From Gaiella sp. (GTDB taxonomy: Bacteria > Actinomycetota > Thermoleophilia > Gaiellales > Gaiellaceae): DNA of 64,000 nt. A program made the position numbers and the translations under genes. The notes beneath the pieces were generated by a model that ran no database searches, was not told the DNA's origin, and worked only from the letters and a program-made list of their open reading frames with translations. Shown piece by piece: positions 18,983-27,413 of the stretch. The stretch is from assembly GCA_027493885.1 (NCBI GenBank), contig JAOSJZ010000001.1, forward strand, positions 1,054,001-1,118,000. The letters are read 5' to 3'. Each line of letters starts with the position of its first letter. The first letter of the stretch is position 1.

Positions 18983-19605
18983 CGCGCCGCCTCGACGAGC
19001 GCCGCGACCCGGTCGATCACGTCGTCCAGCGTGAGATCGGTGGTGTCGACCTCCACGGCGTCGGGCGCGCGGTGCGTGTTCACCGAGTCGCGCTCGTCCC
19101 GGCGGCGAAGCTCCGCGGCGAGCTCCTCCATCTCGAGCCCGTCCCGCTCGAGGTGGCGGCGACGCGCGCGAACTGCCGGGTCGGCGACGAGCCATACCTT
19201 CACCTCCGCGTCCGGCACCACGACGACGCCGATGTCGCGGCCTTCGATCACCGAGTCGCCCAGGCGGCCGAGCTCGCGCTGGCGGACGCGCATCACCTCG
19301 CGCACCTCGGGATGCCGTGCGACGACGGGGACGGCGGCGTCGATCTCGGGCTCGCGGATGCGCGCCGTCACGTCCTCGCCCGCCACCGAGACGCCGCGGC
19401 CGTCGTCGAACGAGACCGGGTTGGCGGCGGCGAGCGCCTGGAGCGCGAGCCCGTCGTCGAGCGGGATGCCCTCGTGCAACGCGAGCCACGTGACCGCGCG
19501 GTACATCGCCCCCGTGTCGAGGTAGTGGAACCCGAGCCGCTCGGCGAGCCCCCGGGCGACGGAGCTCTTGCCGGCGCCGGCAGGGCCGTCGATCGCCACG
19601 ATCAC
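18979..19605 (-). CDS. cmk: Cytidylate kinase
   Basis: Cmk phosphorylates CMP and dCMP. The 208-aa protein has the P-loop DGPAGAGKSSVARGLAERLG at the N-terminus, LDTGAMYRAVTWLAL, the EGRDIGVVVVPDAEVKVWL core and the LID region RRRHLERDG. Length is a little below the usual 220-230 aa. The neighbourhood aroA-cmk-plsC-der is a conserved bacterial arrangement. The gap to aroA is 40 bp. Confidence 0.95.
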   Translation of the reverse strand: MIVAIDGPAGAGKSSVARGLAERLGFHYLDTGAMYRAVTWLALHEGIPLDDGLALQALAAANPVSFDDGRGVSVAGEDVTARIREPEIDAAVPVVARHPEVREVMRVRQRELGRLGDSVIEGRDIGVVVVPDAEVKVWLVADPAVRARRRHLERDGLEMEELAAELRRRDERDSVNTHRAPDAVEVDTTDLTLDDVIDRVAALVEAAR

Positions 19606-19645
19606 GGAGTTTGCTCCCGGAGGAGAGGACGCCGCGGTAGAACGG

Positions 19646-20977
19646 TCATTCGATCCATCGGTGTTGAGCCCTCGTCGAGCGGCGGAGCCGATCGACCATC
19701 TCGAAGAACCCCGGGAAGCTCACGGAGACGGCGTCGGCGCCCTCGGTCCGAACGCCTTCGCGCGACGCGAGGCCCGCGATAGCACCGAGCATGGCGATCC
19801 GGTGGTCGCCGCAGCTCGCGATGCGGCCGCCCCGAAGCCGCGCCGGAACGCCGGTGATCGCGAAGCCGTCGTCCCGCGCGCGTGCCCGCACGCCGAGGGA
19901 GCGCAGCGCGTCGACGGTCGCGTCGATCCGGTCGGTCTCCTTCGCGCGGAGCTCCTCCGCACCGCGCAGCGTGCTCTGGCCGCGCGCGCAGGCGGCGGCG
20001 AGGGCGAACAGCGGCAGCTCGTCGATCGCGAGCGGCACCTCGCCAGCGCCGACCGTCGTGCCGACGAGCGTCGCCGACTGCACCTCGAGGTCTCCGCCCG
20101 GCTCGCCGCCGATCGAGCGGCGGTTGTAGATCGTGATCCGCGCCCCCATCCGCTCGAGGATCTCGAGGAGCCCCGTGCGCCTCGGGTTCAGGTTGACGCC
20201 GTGGACGTGCAGCTCGGAGCCCGGGACGAGCGTCGCGGCGACGACGAACGGCGCGGCCGAGGAGAAGTCGCCGGGGATCTCGACCTCGCCGAGCGCGAGA
20301 CGCCCGGCAGGCCGGACCGTCACGCTCGTCGGACGGACGGTCACGCTCGCACCCGCCGCCTGCAGCAGGCGCTCGGTATGGTCGCGCGTCGGCACGGGCT
20401 CGACCACCGTCGTCTCTCCCCCGGCGTAGAGGCCGGCGAGCAGCACCGCCGACTTCACCTGGGCGCTCGCGACCGGGAGGGCGTAGTCGATGCCGCCGAG
20501 CGGCCGGCCGACGATCCTGAGCGGGAGGTGGCCGTCGGTCGTCTCGAGCAGCGCCCCCATCCTCTGCAGCGGCTCCGCGATACGCGCCATCGGCCGCCGC
20601 GAGAGCGACTCGTCGCCCGTCAGCTCGAACTCCTCGCCCTGCTGGCCGGCGAGGATCCCCGCGAGCAGCCGCACGAGCGTGCCGGCGTTCGCACAGTCGA
20701 TCGAGCGGCCGGGCGCGCACAGGCCGCGGAGACCCCTGCCGAATACGCGGAGCGTCTCGGCGCCGTGCTCGTCGACGTCCACCCCGAGCGACCGCACGGC
20801 CGCGATCGTCGCCTCGGTGTCGGCCGAGCGCCCGAACCCCGAGATCCGCGTCTCGCCGTCGCAGATCGCGCCGATCAGCACGGCGCGATGCGAGATCGAC
20901 TTGTCGCCCGGCACCTCGACGTGCCCGACGAGCTCCGGCACCGGCTCGACGAGCACCGACGCGACCGCCGCGCTCAC
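19646..20977 (-). CDS. aroA: 3-phosphoshikimate 1-carboxyvinyltransferase (EPSP synthase)
   Basis: EPSP synthase joins shikimate 3-phosphate and phosphoenolpyruvate in the chorismate pathway. Landmarks are PGDKSISHRAVLIGA, ANAGTLVRLLAGILAG (class signature NAGTxxR), ASAQVKSAVLLAGLYA, DFSSAAPFVVAATL, RAKETDRI and DHRIAMLGAIAGL. A GTG at 20977 gives 443 aa, which fits the family; an upstream in-frame start would add 20 residues running through a palindromic control region and is less likely. It is transcribed with the other aromatic genes in this stretch. Confidence 0.95.
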   Translation of the reverse strand: MSAAVASVLVEPVPELVGHVEVPGDKSISHRAVLIGAICDGETRISGFGRSADTEATIAAVRSLGVDVDEHGAETLRVFGRGLRGLCAPGRSIDCANAGTLVRLLAGILAGQQGEEFELTGDESLSRRPMARIAEPLQRMGALLETTDGHLPLRIVGRPLGGIDYALPVASAQVKSAVLLAGLYAGGETTVVEPVPTRDHTERLLQAAGASVTVRPTSVTVRPAGRLALGEVEIPGDFSSAAPFVVAATLVPGSELHVHGVNLNPRRTGLLEILERMGARITIYNRRSIGGEPGGDLEVQSATLVGTTVGAGEVPLAIDELPLFALAAACARGQSTLRGAEELRAKETDRIDATVDALRSLGVRARARDDGFAITGVPARLRGGRIASCGDHRIAMLGAIAGLASREGVRTEGADAVSVSFPGFFEMVDRLRRSTRAQHRWIE

Positions 20978-21024
20978 GCCAACCCCCGATCCGAAATGGC
21001 CGAAGCGGCCATCTTGACAGAAAT

Positions 21025-21138
21025 CGGTGTCTGACACCGTTTTTCGGCATCACGCACCCCCGCCGCCGCGGAGGCGCATGGTTGAGCAGTTTCTCGTTGC
21101 CGACAAATGTCGAATCGCCAATTGTTCTATGCGATTCG
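21025..21138. promoter_or_regulatory. AT-rich island with palindromes between tyrA and aroA
   Basis: A perfect dyad CGGTGTC-T-GACACCG lies at 21025-21039, 48 bp upstream of the aroA start. A second inverted repeat, CGAATCGC (21111-21118) and GCGATTCG (21131-21138) with a 12-nt loop, lies in a locally AT-rich stretch just after the prephenate dehydrogenase stop. The second may end the tyrA transcript. The first looks like a repressor site or a dispersed short repeat. The protein that binds is unknown. Confidence 0.45.
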
Positions 21139-21165
21139 CTTATCTTCATCATAGACAACATAGCG

Positions 21166-22272
21166 TCACTCGTCGATCACCGGGGCGGTGACGACGCCGT
21201 AGCCCTGCTGTTCGAGCAGCTTGCGCGCGCGTTCGGCCTCACCGGGGCCGGCGACGAGCACCGTCAGCGTCCCGCCCCGCTCGGAGGAGACGTGATCGAG
21301 CTCGAAGTCCTCGACGTTGATCCGCTCCGCCCCGAGCGCCTGGAAGATCCCTGCGAGCACCCCGGGCCGGTCGGAGATGTGGATCCGGAGCCGGTGGAGC
21401 TCGCCCGGATCGGTGAAGGCGGTGGCGAGCATGCGGCGCCGGTGCCCACTCGCCTCGCCGATCCAGCGGGCGAGGAAACCGGCGTCGCCGGCCGCCAGCG
21501 CGCGCTCGACCTGCTCGAGCTGCCGGCGCTGCTCGGCGAGCGCGCCCGCGAGCGCCTCCCGGTTGTCGAGGAAGATGTCGACCCAGATCCGCGGGTTCGC
21601 GCCGCCGATCCGGGTCATGTCCCGGAGCGACCCCCCGGCGGCCTGCAGCGGGTCGTGCCCGTCGATACGCGTCGAGCCGGCCTGGTTCAGCATGACGTTG
21701 GCGAGCACGTGCGGCAGGTGACTCGTCACCGCGACGAGCCGGTCGTGGGCGTCGGGCCCGATCGCGACGGGACGTGCGCCGAGCGCCGAGACCAGGCCGT
21801 GCACGACGCGCAGCCGCTCCGGTGCGGTCGTCGCGGTCGGGGTCACGAACCACGTCGCCCCCTCGAAGAGATCGGCCGACGCCCTGCCGGGGCCACGGGT
21901 CTCGGCGCCGCAGATCGGATGGCCCCCGACGAAGCGCGCGTCGTCGCCGGCGGCTCCGCAGACGGGGCCCTTGGTCGAGCCGACGTCAGTGACGGTGCAC
22001 CCCACGGGCGCGCGGTCGAGGACCTCGCGGACGGTCTGCGGGAGGTCTCCGACCGGGGCTGCGACGAGTACGAGCTCCGCGTGGGCAACAGCCTCGGCGA
22101 GCCCCGCTACCGCCTCGACCGCGCCGCGCTCGGCGGCGATCGCGAGATGGTCGGGGTCGGGGTCCCACCCGACCACCTGGCGCGCCCCGGCACGGCGCGC
22201 GCCGAGCGCGGCCGACGCGCCGATGAGGCCGGTGCCGATCACGGCGAGCGTGCGCACGGCAATCGCGCTCAC
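21166..22272 (-). CDS. tyrA: Prephenate dehydrogenase with C-terminal ACT domain
   Basis: The enzyme oxidatively decarboxylates prephenate to 4-hydroxyphenylpyruvate for tyrosine synthesis. The 368-aa protein has an N-terminal NAD-binding fold (LAVIGTGLIGASAALGARR), the DVGSTKG and GGHPICGAETRGP active-site blocks, a helical dimerisation domain (VTSHLPHVLANVML) and a C-terminal ACT domain from about residue 290 (RIHISDRPGVLAGIFQALGA), likely for feedback by tyrosine. It is 35 bp downstream of the DAHP synthase gene and probably shares its transcript. Confidence 0.93.
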   Translation of the reverse strand: MSAIAVRTLAVIGTGLIGASAALGARRAGARQVVGWDPDPDHLAIAAERGAVEAVAGLAEAVAHAELVLVAAPVGDLPQTVREVLDRAPVGCTVTDVGSTKGPVCGAAGDDARFVGGHPICGAETRGPGRASADLFEGATWFVTPTATTAPERLRVVHGLVSALGARPVAIGPDAHDRLVAVTSHLPHVLANVMLNQAGSTRIDGHDPLQAAGGSLRDMTRIGGANPRIWVDIFLDNREALAGALAEQRRQLEQVERALAAGDAGFLARWIGEASGHRRRMLATAFTDPGELHRLRIHISDRPGVLAGIFQALGAERINVEDFELDHVSSERGGTLTVLVAGPGEAERARKLLEQQGYGVVTAPVIDE

Positions 22273-22307
22273 GGGGCTCTCCTAGAACGCATGATCGCCG
22301 CAGGCGG

Positions 22308-23660
22308 TCATGCGGCCCGCATCAGCTCCGCGACGCGGAAGGCGAGATCGAGCGACTGGCGGGCGTTGAGGCGAGGGTCGCAGAGCGTCTCGTAGCGGTG
22401 GTCGAGCTGCTCCTCGAGCACCTCCTCCGAGCCGCCGAGGCACTCGGTCACGTTCTCGCCCGTGATCTCGAGGTGGACGCCGCCGGGCCAGGAGCCGACC
22501 TCGCGGTGCGCGGCGAAGAACCCCTCGATCTCGCGGAGCACGTCGTCGAAGCGGCGCGTCTTGTGCCCCGAGGGCGTGACGAACGTGTTCGCGTGCATGG
22601 GGTCGCAGACCCAGAGGACGGGGATCCCGCTCTCGCCGACCGCCCGCACGAGTGGTGGCAGCGCGTCGCGCACCAGGTCGGCGCCGAGGCGCGTCACGAC
22701 CGTGAGCCGTCCCGGGATACGGTGGGGGTTCAGCCGCTCGGCGAGCGCGACGAGCTCGTCGGGCGTCGCCGCCGGCCCGACCTTGACGCCGACGGGGTTC
22801 TCGACACCGGCGAGGAACTCGACGTGCGCCCCGTCGAGCTGGCGCGTCCGTTCGCCGATCCAGAGGAAGTGCGCCGAGCACGCGTACCAATCGCCCGTCG
22901 TCGAGTCGCGGCGGGCGAGCGGCTCCTCGTAGTCGAGCAACAGCGCCTCGTGGCTCGTCCACACGTCGACCTCGTGGATCGTGTGCTCGTCGGCGAGGTC
23001 GATCCCGATCGCCTGCATGAACCGGAGGGCGCGACCGATCTCGTTCGCGATCACCTCGTAGCGCCTGCCCTCGAGCGAGCTCGACACGAACTCCTGGTTC
23101 CACGTGTGGACCTGGGTCAGGTCGGCGAAGCCGCCCTTGGTGAACGCGCGCAGGAGGTTCAGGGTGGAGACTGCCTGGTAGTACGCCTGCACCATCCGCT
23201 CGGGATCGGGCACGCGGGCATCCGCGGTCGGCTCGTCGGAATGGATCGCGTGCCCGCGAAACGACGGCACCTCGACGCCGTTCACGCGCTCCGTGAGCGC
23301 GGAGCGCGGCTTCGTGAACTGGCCGGCGATCCGCCCGACCTTGACCACGGGCAGCGTCGCGCCGTACGTCAGGACGGCCGACATCTGGAGCAGCACCTTG
23401 AGGCGCTCACGGATGGCGATCGCGGAGACCTGCCGGAACGACTCGGCGCAGTCGCCCGCCTGGAGGAGGAACGCGCGGCCCTCGACCGCCTCTCCGAGCG
23501 CGCGCTGGAGGGCGCGCGCCTCGCCCGCGAACACGAGCGGCGGCAGCTGCCGCAGCCGTTCGCGCACGGCGTCGACCGCGACCGGGTCGGGCCAGCCCGG
23601 CTGCTGCAGCGCGGGCAGCGAGCGCCACGAGGAGGGTGTCCAGGGCTCGGCGATCGCCAT
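22308..23660 (-). CDS. aroG: Class II 3-deoxy-7-phosphoheptulonate (DAHP) synthase
   Basis: This is the first enzyme of the shikimate pathway, of the class II (plant/Mycobacterium AroG) type. The 450-aa protein begins MAIAEPWTPSSWRSLPALQQP and shows FLLQAGDCAESF, VVKVGRIAGQFTKPRS, the metal and phosphate-binding region of VWVCDPMHANTF, and GGVHLEITGENVTECLGG. The ATG at 23660 is chosen over a longer frame because the family N-terminus begins here and the upstream DNA carries a strong inverted repeat. It heads the aroG-tyrA-aroA group. Confidence 0.95.
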   Translation of the reverse strand: MAIAEPWTPSSWRSLPALQQPGWPDPVAVDAVRERLRQLPPLVFAGEARALQRALGEAVEGRAFLLQAGDCAESFRQVSAIAIRERLKVLLQMSAVLTYGATLPVVKVGRIAGQFTKPRSALTERVNGVEVPSFRGHAIHSDEPTADARVPDPERMVQAYYQAVSTLNLLRAFTKGGFADLTQVHTWNQEFVSSSLEGRRYEVIANEIGRALRFMQAIGIDLADEHTIHEVDVWTSHEALLLDYEEPLARRDSTTGDWYACSAHFLWIGERTRQLDGAHVEFLAGVENPVGVKVGPAATPDELVALAERLNPHRIPGRLTVVTRLGADLVRDALPPLVRAVGESGIPVLWVCDPMHANTFVTPSGHKTRRFDDVLREIEGFFAAHREVGSWPGGVHLEITGENVTECLGGSEEVLEEQLDHRYETLCDPRLNARQSLDLAFRVAELMRAA

Positions 23661-23680
23661 GCGGTCGAGTGTAGTCGCGA

Positions 23681-23707
23681 CCGTTTTGACGCTTCGGGTC
23701 AAAACGG
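23681..23707. promoter_or_regulatory. 10-bp inverted repeat upstream of DAHP synthase gene
   Basis: CCGTTTTGAC and GTCAAAACGG form a perfect inverted repeat around a 7-nt centre, 20 bp upstream of the aroG start. As RNA it would be a stable leader hairpin; as DNA it would be a good operator. Its position at the entry gene of aromatic biosynthesis suggests control by end product, but there is no ORF evidence of a leader peptide. Confidence 0.55.
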
Positions 23708-23794
23708 CTAAACAGTGGGCATGTCCGGCATCGACCGCCACTGTCTCTTCTGGCGCCCCGCACCGACATCTGGTAGCGGCCGGGGGCACGTCTA

Positions 23795-23829
23795 GGTTCC
23801 TTTCGGCCGCGAAGCGGACGAAAGGAACC
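23795..23829 (+). promoter_or_regulatory. Long leader hairpin that buries the trpS ribosome-binding site
   Basis: GGTTCCTTTCG (23795-23805) pairs perfectly with CGAAAGGAACC (23819-23829). Inside it, CCGC (23807-23810) pairs with GCGG (23814-23817) around a GAA triloop, separated by one G/A mismatch. The 3' arm contains the purine-rich AAAGGA ribosome-binding sequence, and the hairpin ends one base before the trpS ATG. Such a structure should inhibit translation unless it is opened. Confidence 0.65.
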
Positions 23830-23830
23830 C

Positions 23831-24820
23831 ATGAGGATCTTCTCGGGCATTCAGCCGACGGGCGACAAGCACCTCGGCAACTTCATCGGCGGTTTCCGCC
23901 AGTACGCGCAGACGCAGGAGCTCGGCGAGGGGTACTTCTGCATCGTCGACCTGCACTCGATCACGGTCGAGCACGATCCGCGCGACCTGCACGACCGGAC
24001 ACTCGACCTGTTCGCGATGTTGATCGCGACGGGCCTCGACCCGGAGCGGTCGACCGTGTTCGCGCAGAGCCACGTCACCGCACACGCCGAGGCGTGTTGG
24101 CTGCTCTCGGCCGTCACCTCGTACGGCCAGCTGGGCCGCATGACGCAGTTCAAGGACAAGGCCGACCGCCGAGAGTTCGTCTCGGCCGGCCTGTTCACGT
24201 ACCCGGTGCTGATGGCCGGCGACATCCTGCTCTACCAGACACATCGCGTCCCGATCGGCGAAGACCAGCGCCAGCACCTCGAGCTCGCCCGCGACATCGC
24301 GGAGCGGTTCAACGCGCGCTTCGGCAAGACGTTCGTCGTGCCGGAGGGGATCTACCCGGACGTCGGCGCACGCATCATGGACCTCCAGGAGCCGATGCGG
24401 AAGATGTCCACCACGGGCGGCACCGAGCAGGGCACCGTGAAGCTCCTCGACGAGCCCGACACGATCCGCAGGAAGTTCCGCTCCGCGGTCACCGACTCCG
24501 GGAGGGAGATCCGCCGGGGAGACGACAAGCCCGGCGTCTCGAACCTGATCGACATCCTCGCCGTCGCGACGGGCCGCACGCCCGGCGAGATCGAGGTCGC
24601 CTACGACGGCTCGGGCTACGGCGACCTCAAGCGCGACGTCGGCGACGCGGTCGTCGCGCTCCTCGAGCCGGTGCGGGGCCGGTACCTCGAGCTACGTGCT
24701 GACGAGCCGGAGCTCCTGCGGCTGCTCGCGCTCGGCGCGGACAAGGCACGGGCCGCCTCGACTCCGACGCTCGAGGCGATGTACGAGAGGATGGGCTTCG
24801 TGCGGCTCGGGCAGCCGTGA
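23831..24820 (+). CDS. trpS: Tryptophanyl-tRNA synthetase
   Basis: This class I synthetase charges tRNA-Trp. The 329-aa protein starts MRIFSGIQPTGDKHLGN, the family opening with the HIGH-type motif read as KHLGN. It has GDILLYQTHRVPIGEDQRQH and the KMSKS-type loop RKMSTT. Length is normal. The gene is divergent from the DAHP synthase gene and carries the strong hairpin directly before its ATG. Both divergent genes concern aromatic amino acids. Confidence 0.96.
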   Translation: MRIFSGIQPTGDKHLGNFIGGFRQYAQTQELGEGYFCIVDLHSITVEHDPRDLHDRTLDLFAMLIATGLDPERSTVFAQSHVTAHAEACWLLSAVTSYGQLGRMTQFKDKADRREFVSAGLFTYPVLMAGDILLYQTHRVPIGEDQRQHLELARDIAERFNARFGKTFVVPEGIYPDVGARIMDLQEPMRKMSTTGGTEQGTVKLLDEPDTIRRKFRSAVTDSGREIRRGDDKPGVSNLIDILAVATGRTPGEIEVAYDGSGYGDLKRDVGDAVVALLEPVRGRYLELRADEPELLRLLALGADKARAASTPTLEAMYERMGFVRLGQP

Positions 24821-24856
24821 CCCGCACCCTCGCGATCGCCGCGGCGGTGCTCGACG

Positions 24857-25549
24857 CTAGAGCCCCACGAGCCGGCGCAGAGCTCGCACCTCGTCGCGCG
24901 TCAGCTCGCGCCATGCGCCGGGGCGCAGGCGCCCCGGGCCGAGGCCGGCGTACCGCGCGCGGCGGAGCCTGACGACCGGGTGGCCGACAGCCTCGAGCAT
25001 CCGCCGCACCTGGCGGTTCCGACCCTCGTGCAGCACGAGCTCGAGCCGGGACGGGCCGAGGCGGCGCACGCGGGCGGGCGCAGTGCGGCCGTCCTCGAGC
25101 TCGACGCCCTGGGCCAGCGCGCTGACGACGTCGTCGCCGGGCTCACCGGTGACATCTGCCACGTACGTCTTCTCGACGCCGTAGCGCGGATGGGCGAGGC
25201 GGTGCGCGAGGGGGCCGTCGTTCGTCAGCAGGAGGACACCCGTCGTGTCGCGGTCGAGCCGGCCCACCGGGACGACACGGACGTCGCCGCCGACCAGGTC
25301 GACGACCGTGGGACGCCCCTTCGGGTCCCGCGCGGTCGTGATCGTCCCGCGCGGCTTGTTGAGGAGGACGTGCCTGAGAGCCTGCTTGCCGACCTCGCGC
25401 CCGTCCACCCGGACGACGTCGGTCGCGCCGACGAACGTGTTGAGCTCGCCGGGCTTCCCGTCGACCGTGACGCGCCCGGACTTGATGAGCTCGTCCGCGC
25501 CGCGGCGAGAGGCGACGCCCGCGCGGGCGAGGTAGGCGTTCAGGCGCAC
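24857..25549 (-). CDS. rluB: 23S rRNA pseudouridine synthase (RsuA/RluB family)
   Basis: The 230-aa protein begins with an S4 RNA-binding domain (MRLNAYLARAGVASRRGADELI) and continues into the pseudouridine synthase fold with the catalytic motif GRLDRDTTGVLLLTNDG (Asp of GRLD) and HEGRNRQVRRMLEAVGHPV. Family members isomerise U2605 of 23S rRNA or U516 of 16S rRNA; RluB is the usual actinobacterial assignment. It is convergent with trpS and divergent from the aminopeptidase, whose start lies 34 bp beyond its own. Confidence 0.92.
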   Translation of the reverse strand: MRLNAYLARAGVASRRGADELIKSGRVTVDGKPGELNTFVGATDVVRVDGREVGKQALRHVLLNKPRGTITTARDPKGRPTVVDLVGGDVRVVPVGRLDRDTTGVLLLTNDGPLAHRLAHPRYGVEKTYVADVTGEPGDDVVSALAQGVELEDGRTAPARVRRLGPSRLELVLHEGRNRQVRRMLEAVGHPVVRLRRARYAGLGPGRLRPGAWRELTRDEVRALRRLVGL

Positions 25550-25582
25550 GAGGGCATTCTCGCGCGACTACGCTGCCGCTCC

Positions 25583-26788
25583 GTGCTCGACCACGCCGAT
25601 CTCACGCGCCGCCTCGCCGACCTCGTCGTCGAATACGGCGCCAACGTGCAGCCGGGCCAGGTGCTCGCCGTGACGACGTACGTCGGCAAGGAGGCGCTCA
25701 CGCGCGAGGTCGCGCGGGCGGCGTACGAGCGTGGGGCGCGCTGGGTCGACGTGTTCACCTTCGACCCTCGCGTCAAGCGCGAGCGGCTCGTCCACGCGGA
25801 CGAGTCGACGCTCGACTTCGTGCCGCAATGGATGATCGACCGGTTGGAGTGGCTGTCGGACGAGCACGGCGCACGCATCTCGCTGAACGGCCCGGCCGAC
25901 CCGGAGGCACTCGCCGGCGTCGATCCCGCGCGGGCCGGACGAGATCTCCTCCCCTACCTCCCGAACACGAGCGACGTCATCAACCGTGGTACGACGAACT
26001 GGTGCGTCGCACCCGCGCCGACCCTCGGCTGGGCCCGGCTCGTCTACCCGGACGCCGACCCCGCCGAGGCGTACGACAGGCTCTGGGAGGAGATCGCGCA
26101 CGTCTGCCGGCTCGACGAGCCCGATCCCGCGGACGCGTGGCAGGCGCGCGCGCAGCAGCTCGAGAAGACCGCCGACCGCCTGACCGAGAGGCGCTTCGAC
26201 GCGATCCGCCTGCGCGGGCCAGGCACGGACCTGACCGTCGGCCTCCTTCCCTCGTCGAACTGGCACGCCGGCAACTCGACGACTGTCGACGGGCTGCGCT
26301 ACTTCCCGAACGTCCCGAGCGAGGAGCTGTTCACCGCGCCCGATCCGACGCGCGCGGACGGGTACGTGACCGCGACGCGTCCGCTCGAGGTCTACGGCGC
26401 GATGATCGACGGGATCCGGGTCGAGTTCGAGGGAGGCCGCGCGGTCGAGGTGGACGCCGAGCGCGGCGCCGCGACGCTCCGCTCGATCGCCGCCAAGGAC
26501 GACGGCGCCGCCCGGCTCGGCGAGCTCGCTCTCGTCGACGGGGAGGGGCGGATCGGCGCGCTCGGGACGACCTTCTTCGAGACGCTCATCGACGAGAACG
26601 CCGCGAGCCACATCGCGCTCGGCAGCGCCTACGAGCACTGCGTCGACACCGAGGCCGACCGGGCGCGCGTCAACCGGAGTCGCGTCCACGTCGACTTCAT
26701 GATCGGCTCGCCCGAGCTGGAGGTCGACGGACTCGGCGCCGACGGCACGGCGGTGCCGATCCTCCGCGCCGGCACCTGGCAGATCTGA
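25583..26788 (+). CDS. M29-family thermophilic-type aminopeptidase
   Basis: The 401-aa protein resembles aminopeptidase T/AmpS (peptidase family M29, leucyl aminopeptidase). The characteristic N-terminal half (LADLVVEYGANVQPGQVLAV) is followed by the metal-binding C-terminal half with GTDLTVGLLPSSNW, NVPSEELFTAPDPTRADGYV, ALGTTFFETLIDENAASHIALGSAY and VHVDFMIGSPEL, which supply the Glu, His and Asp ligands. A GTG at 25583 fits the family start. It probably acts in cytoplasmic peptide turnover. It lies between the rluB and scpB genes on the other strand. Confidence 0.92.
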   Translation: MLDHADLTRRLADLVVEYGANVQPGQVLAVTTYVGKEALTREVARAAYERGARWVDVFTFDPRVKRERLVHADESTLDFVPQWMIDRLEWLSDEHGARISLNGPADPEALAGVDPARAGRDLLPYLPNTSDVINRGTTNWCVAPAPTLGWARLVYPDADPAEAYDRLWEEIAHVCRLDEPDPADAWQARAQQLEKTADRLTERRFDAIRLRGPGTDLTVGLLPSSNWHAGNSTTVDGLRYFPNVPSEELFTAPDPTRADGYVTATRPLEVYGAMIDGIRVEFEGGRAVEVDAERGAATLRSIAAKDDGAARLGELALVDGEGRIGALGTTFFETLIDENAASHIALGSAYEHCVDTEADRARVNRSRVHVDFMIGSPELEVDGLGADGTAVPILRAGTWQI

Positions 26789-26795
26789 CGCGACT

Positions 26796-27413
26796 CTACG
26801 AGGCGCGCGCCTCGGCGACGGCGAGCAACCGTTCGCGGATCGCCTCGGTCTCGCCGCCGAGGTCGTCGAGCCGCGGCAGCTCCGAGAGCGAGTCGAGACC
26901 GAAGACGCGCTCGAAGAGGGGCGTCACGCGGTAGCGGACGGCGCCTCCCGGCCCGCTCTCGCGCCCCGCCTCGGCGACGAGGCCGCGCTCCACGAGCGAG
27001 GCGACGGCCGAGTCCGCCGCGACGCCGCGGATCCGCGCGATCTCGGGGCGCGAGACAGGCCCCAGGTACGCGACGATGGCGACCGTCTCGAGCGCCGCCT
27101 GCGAGAGACCGCGCTCGACCGGACGCTCGAACAGGCGCCCGCACGCCTCGGCCGCCTCGCGCGAGGCCCGGAGGGCGTAGCCGCCCGCCACGCGCTCGAG
27201 AACGATCCCGCTGCGCCCCTCGGCGTAGCGCTCGCGCAGGAGCCCGAGCGCCGTCTCGACGCGCTCGGCGTCGTCCTCCGTGGCGGCGACGAGCTCGTCG
27301 ACGGTCAGTGGCTGCGAGGCGACGACGAGCAGCGCCTCGACCGTCCGGGCGAGCGCGTCGATCGGGGTACCGACGATCGCGTCGGTCGAGATCAGGCGGA
27401 GCGAACGGTCCAC
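26796..27413 (-). CDS. scpB: Segregation and condensation protein B
   Basis: ScpB is the winged-helix partner of the SMC-ScpA condensin complex. The 205-aa protein shows IDALARTVEALLVVASQPLT at the N-terminus and the family signature LSQAALETVAIVAYLGPVSRPEIARIRGV followed by TPLFERVFGLDSLSELPRL. The start overlaps the scpA stop by 22 bp, so the two subunits are co-translated. The neighbour rluB on the same strand is a frequent genomic companion, here separated by the inserted aminopeptidase gene. Confidence 0.95.
   Translation of the reverse strand: MDRSLRLISTDAIVGTPIDALARTVEALLVVASQPLTVDELVAATEDDAERVETALGLLRERYAEGRSGIVLERVAGGYALRASREAAEACGRLFERPVERGLSQAALETVAIVAYLGPVSRPEIARIRGVAADSAVASLVERGLVAEAGRESGPGGAVRYRVTPLFERVFGLDSLSELPRLDDLGGETEAIRERLLAVAEARAS

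Noticed and set aside
21025..21045. Rho-independent terminator from the dyad followed by TTTTT
   Set aside because: The dyad has a one-base centre, so it cannot fold as a hairpin without losing pairs, and no plus-strand gene precedes it; an operator or repeat is more likely.
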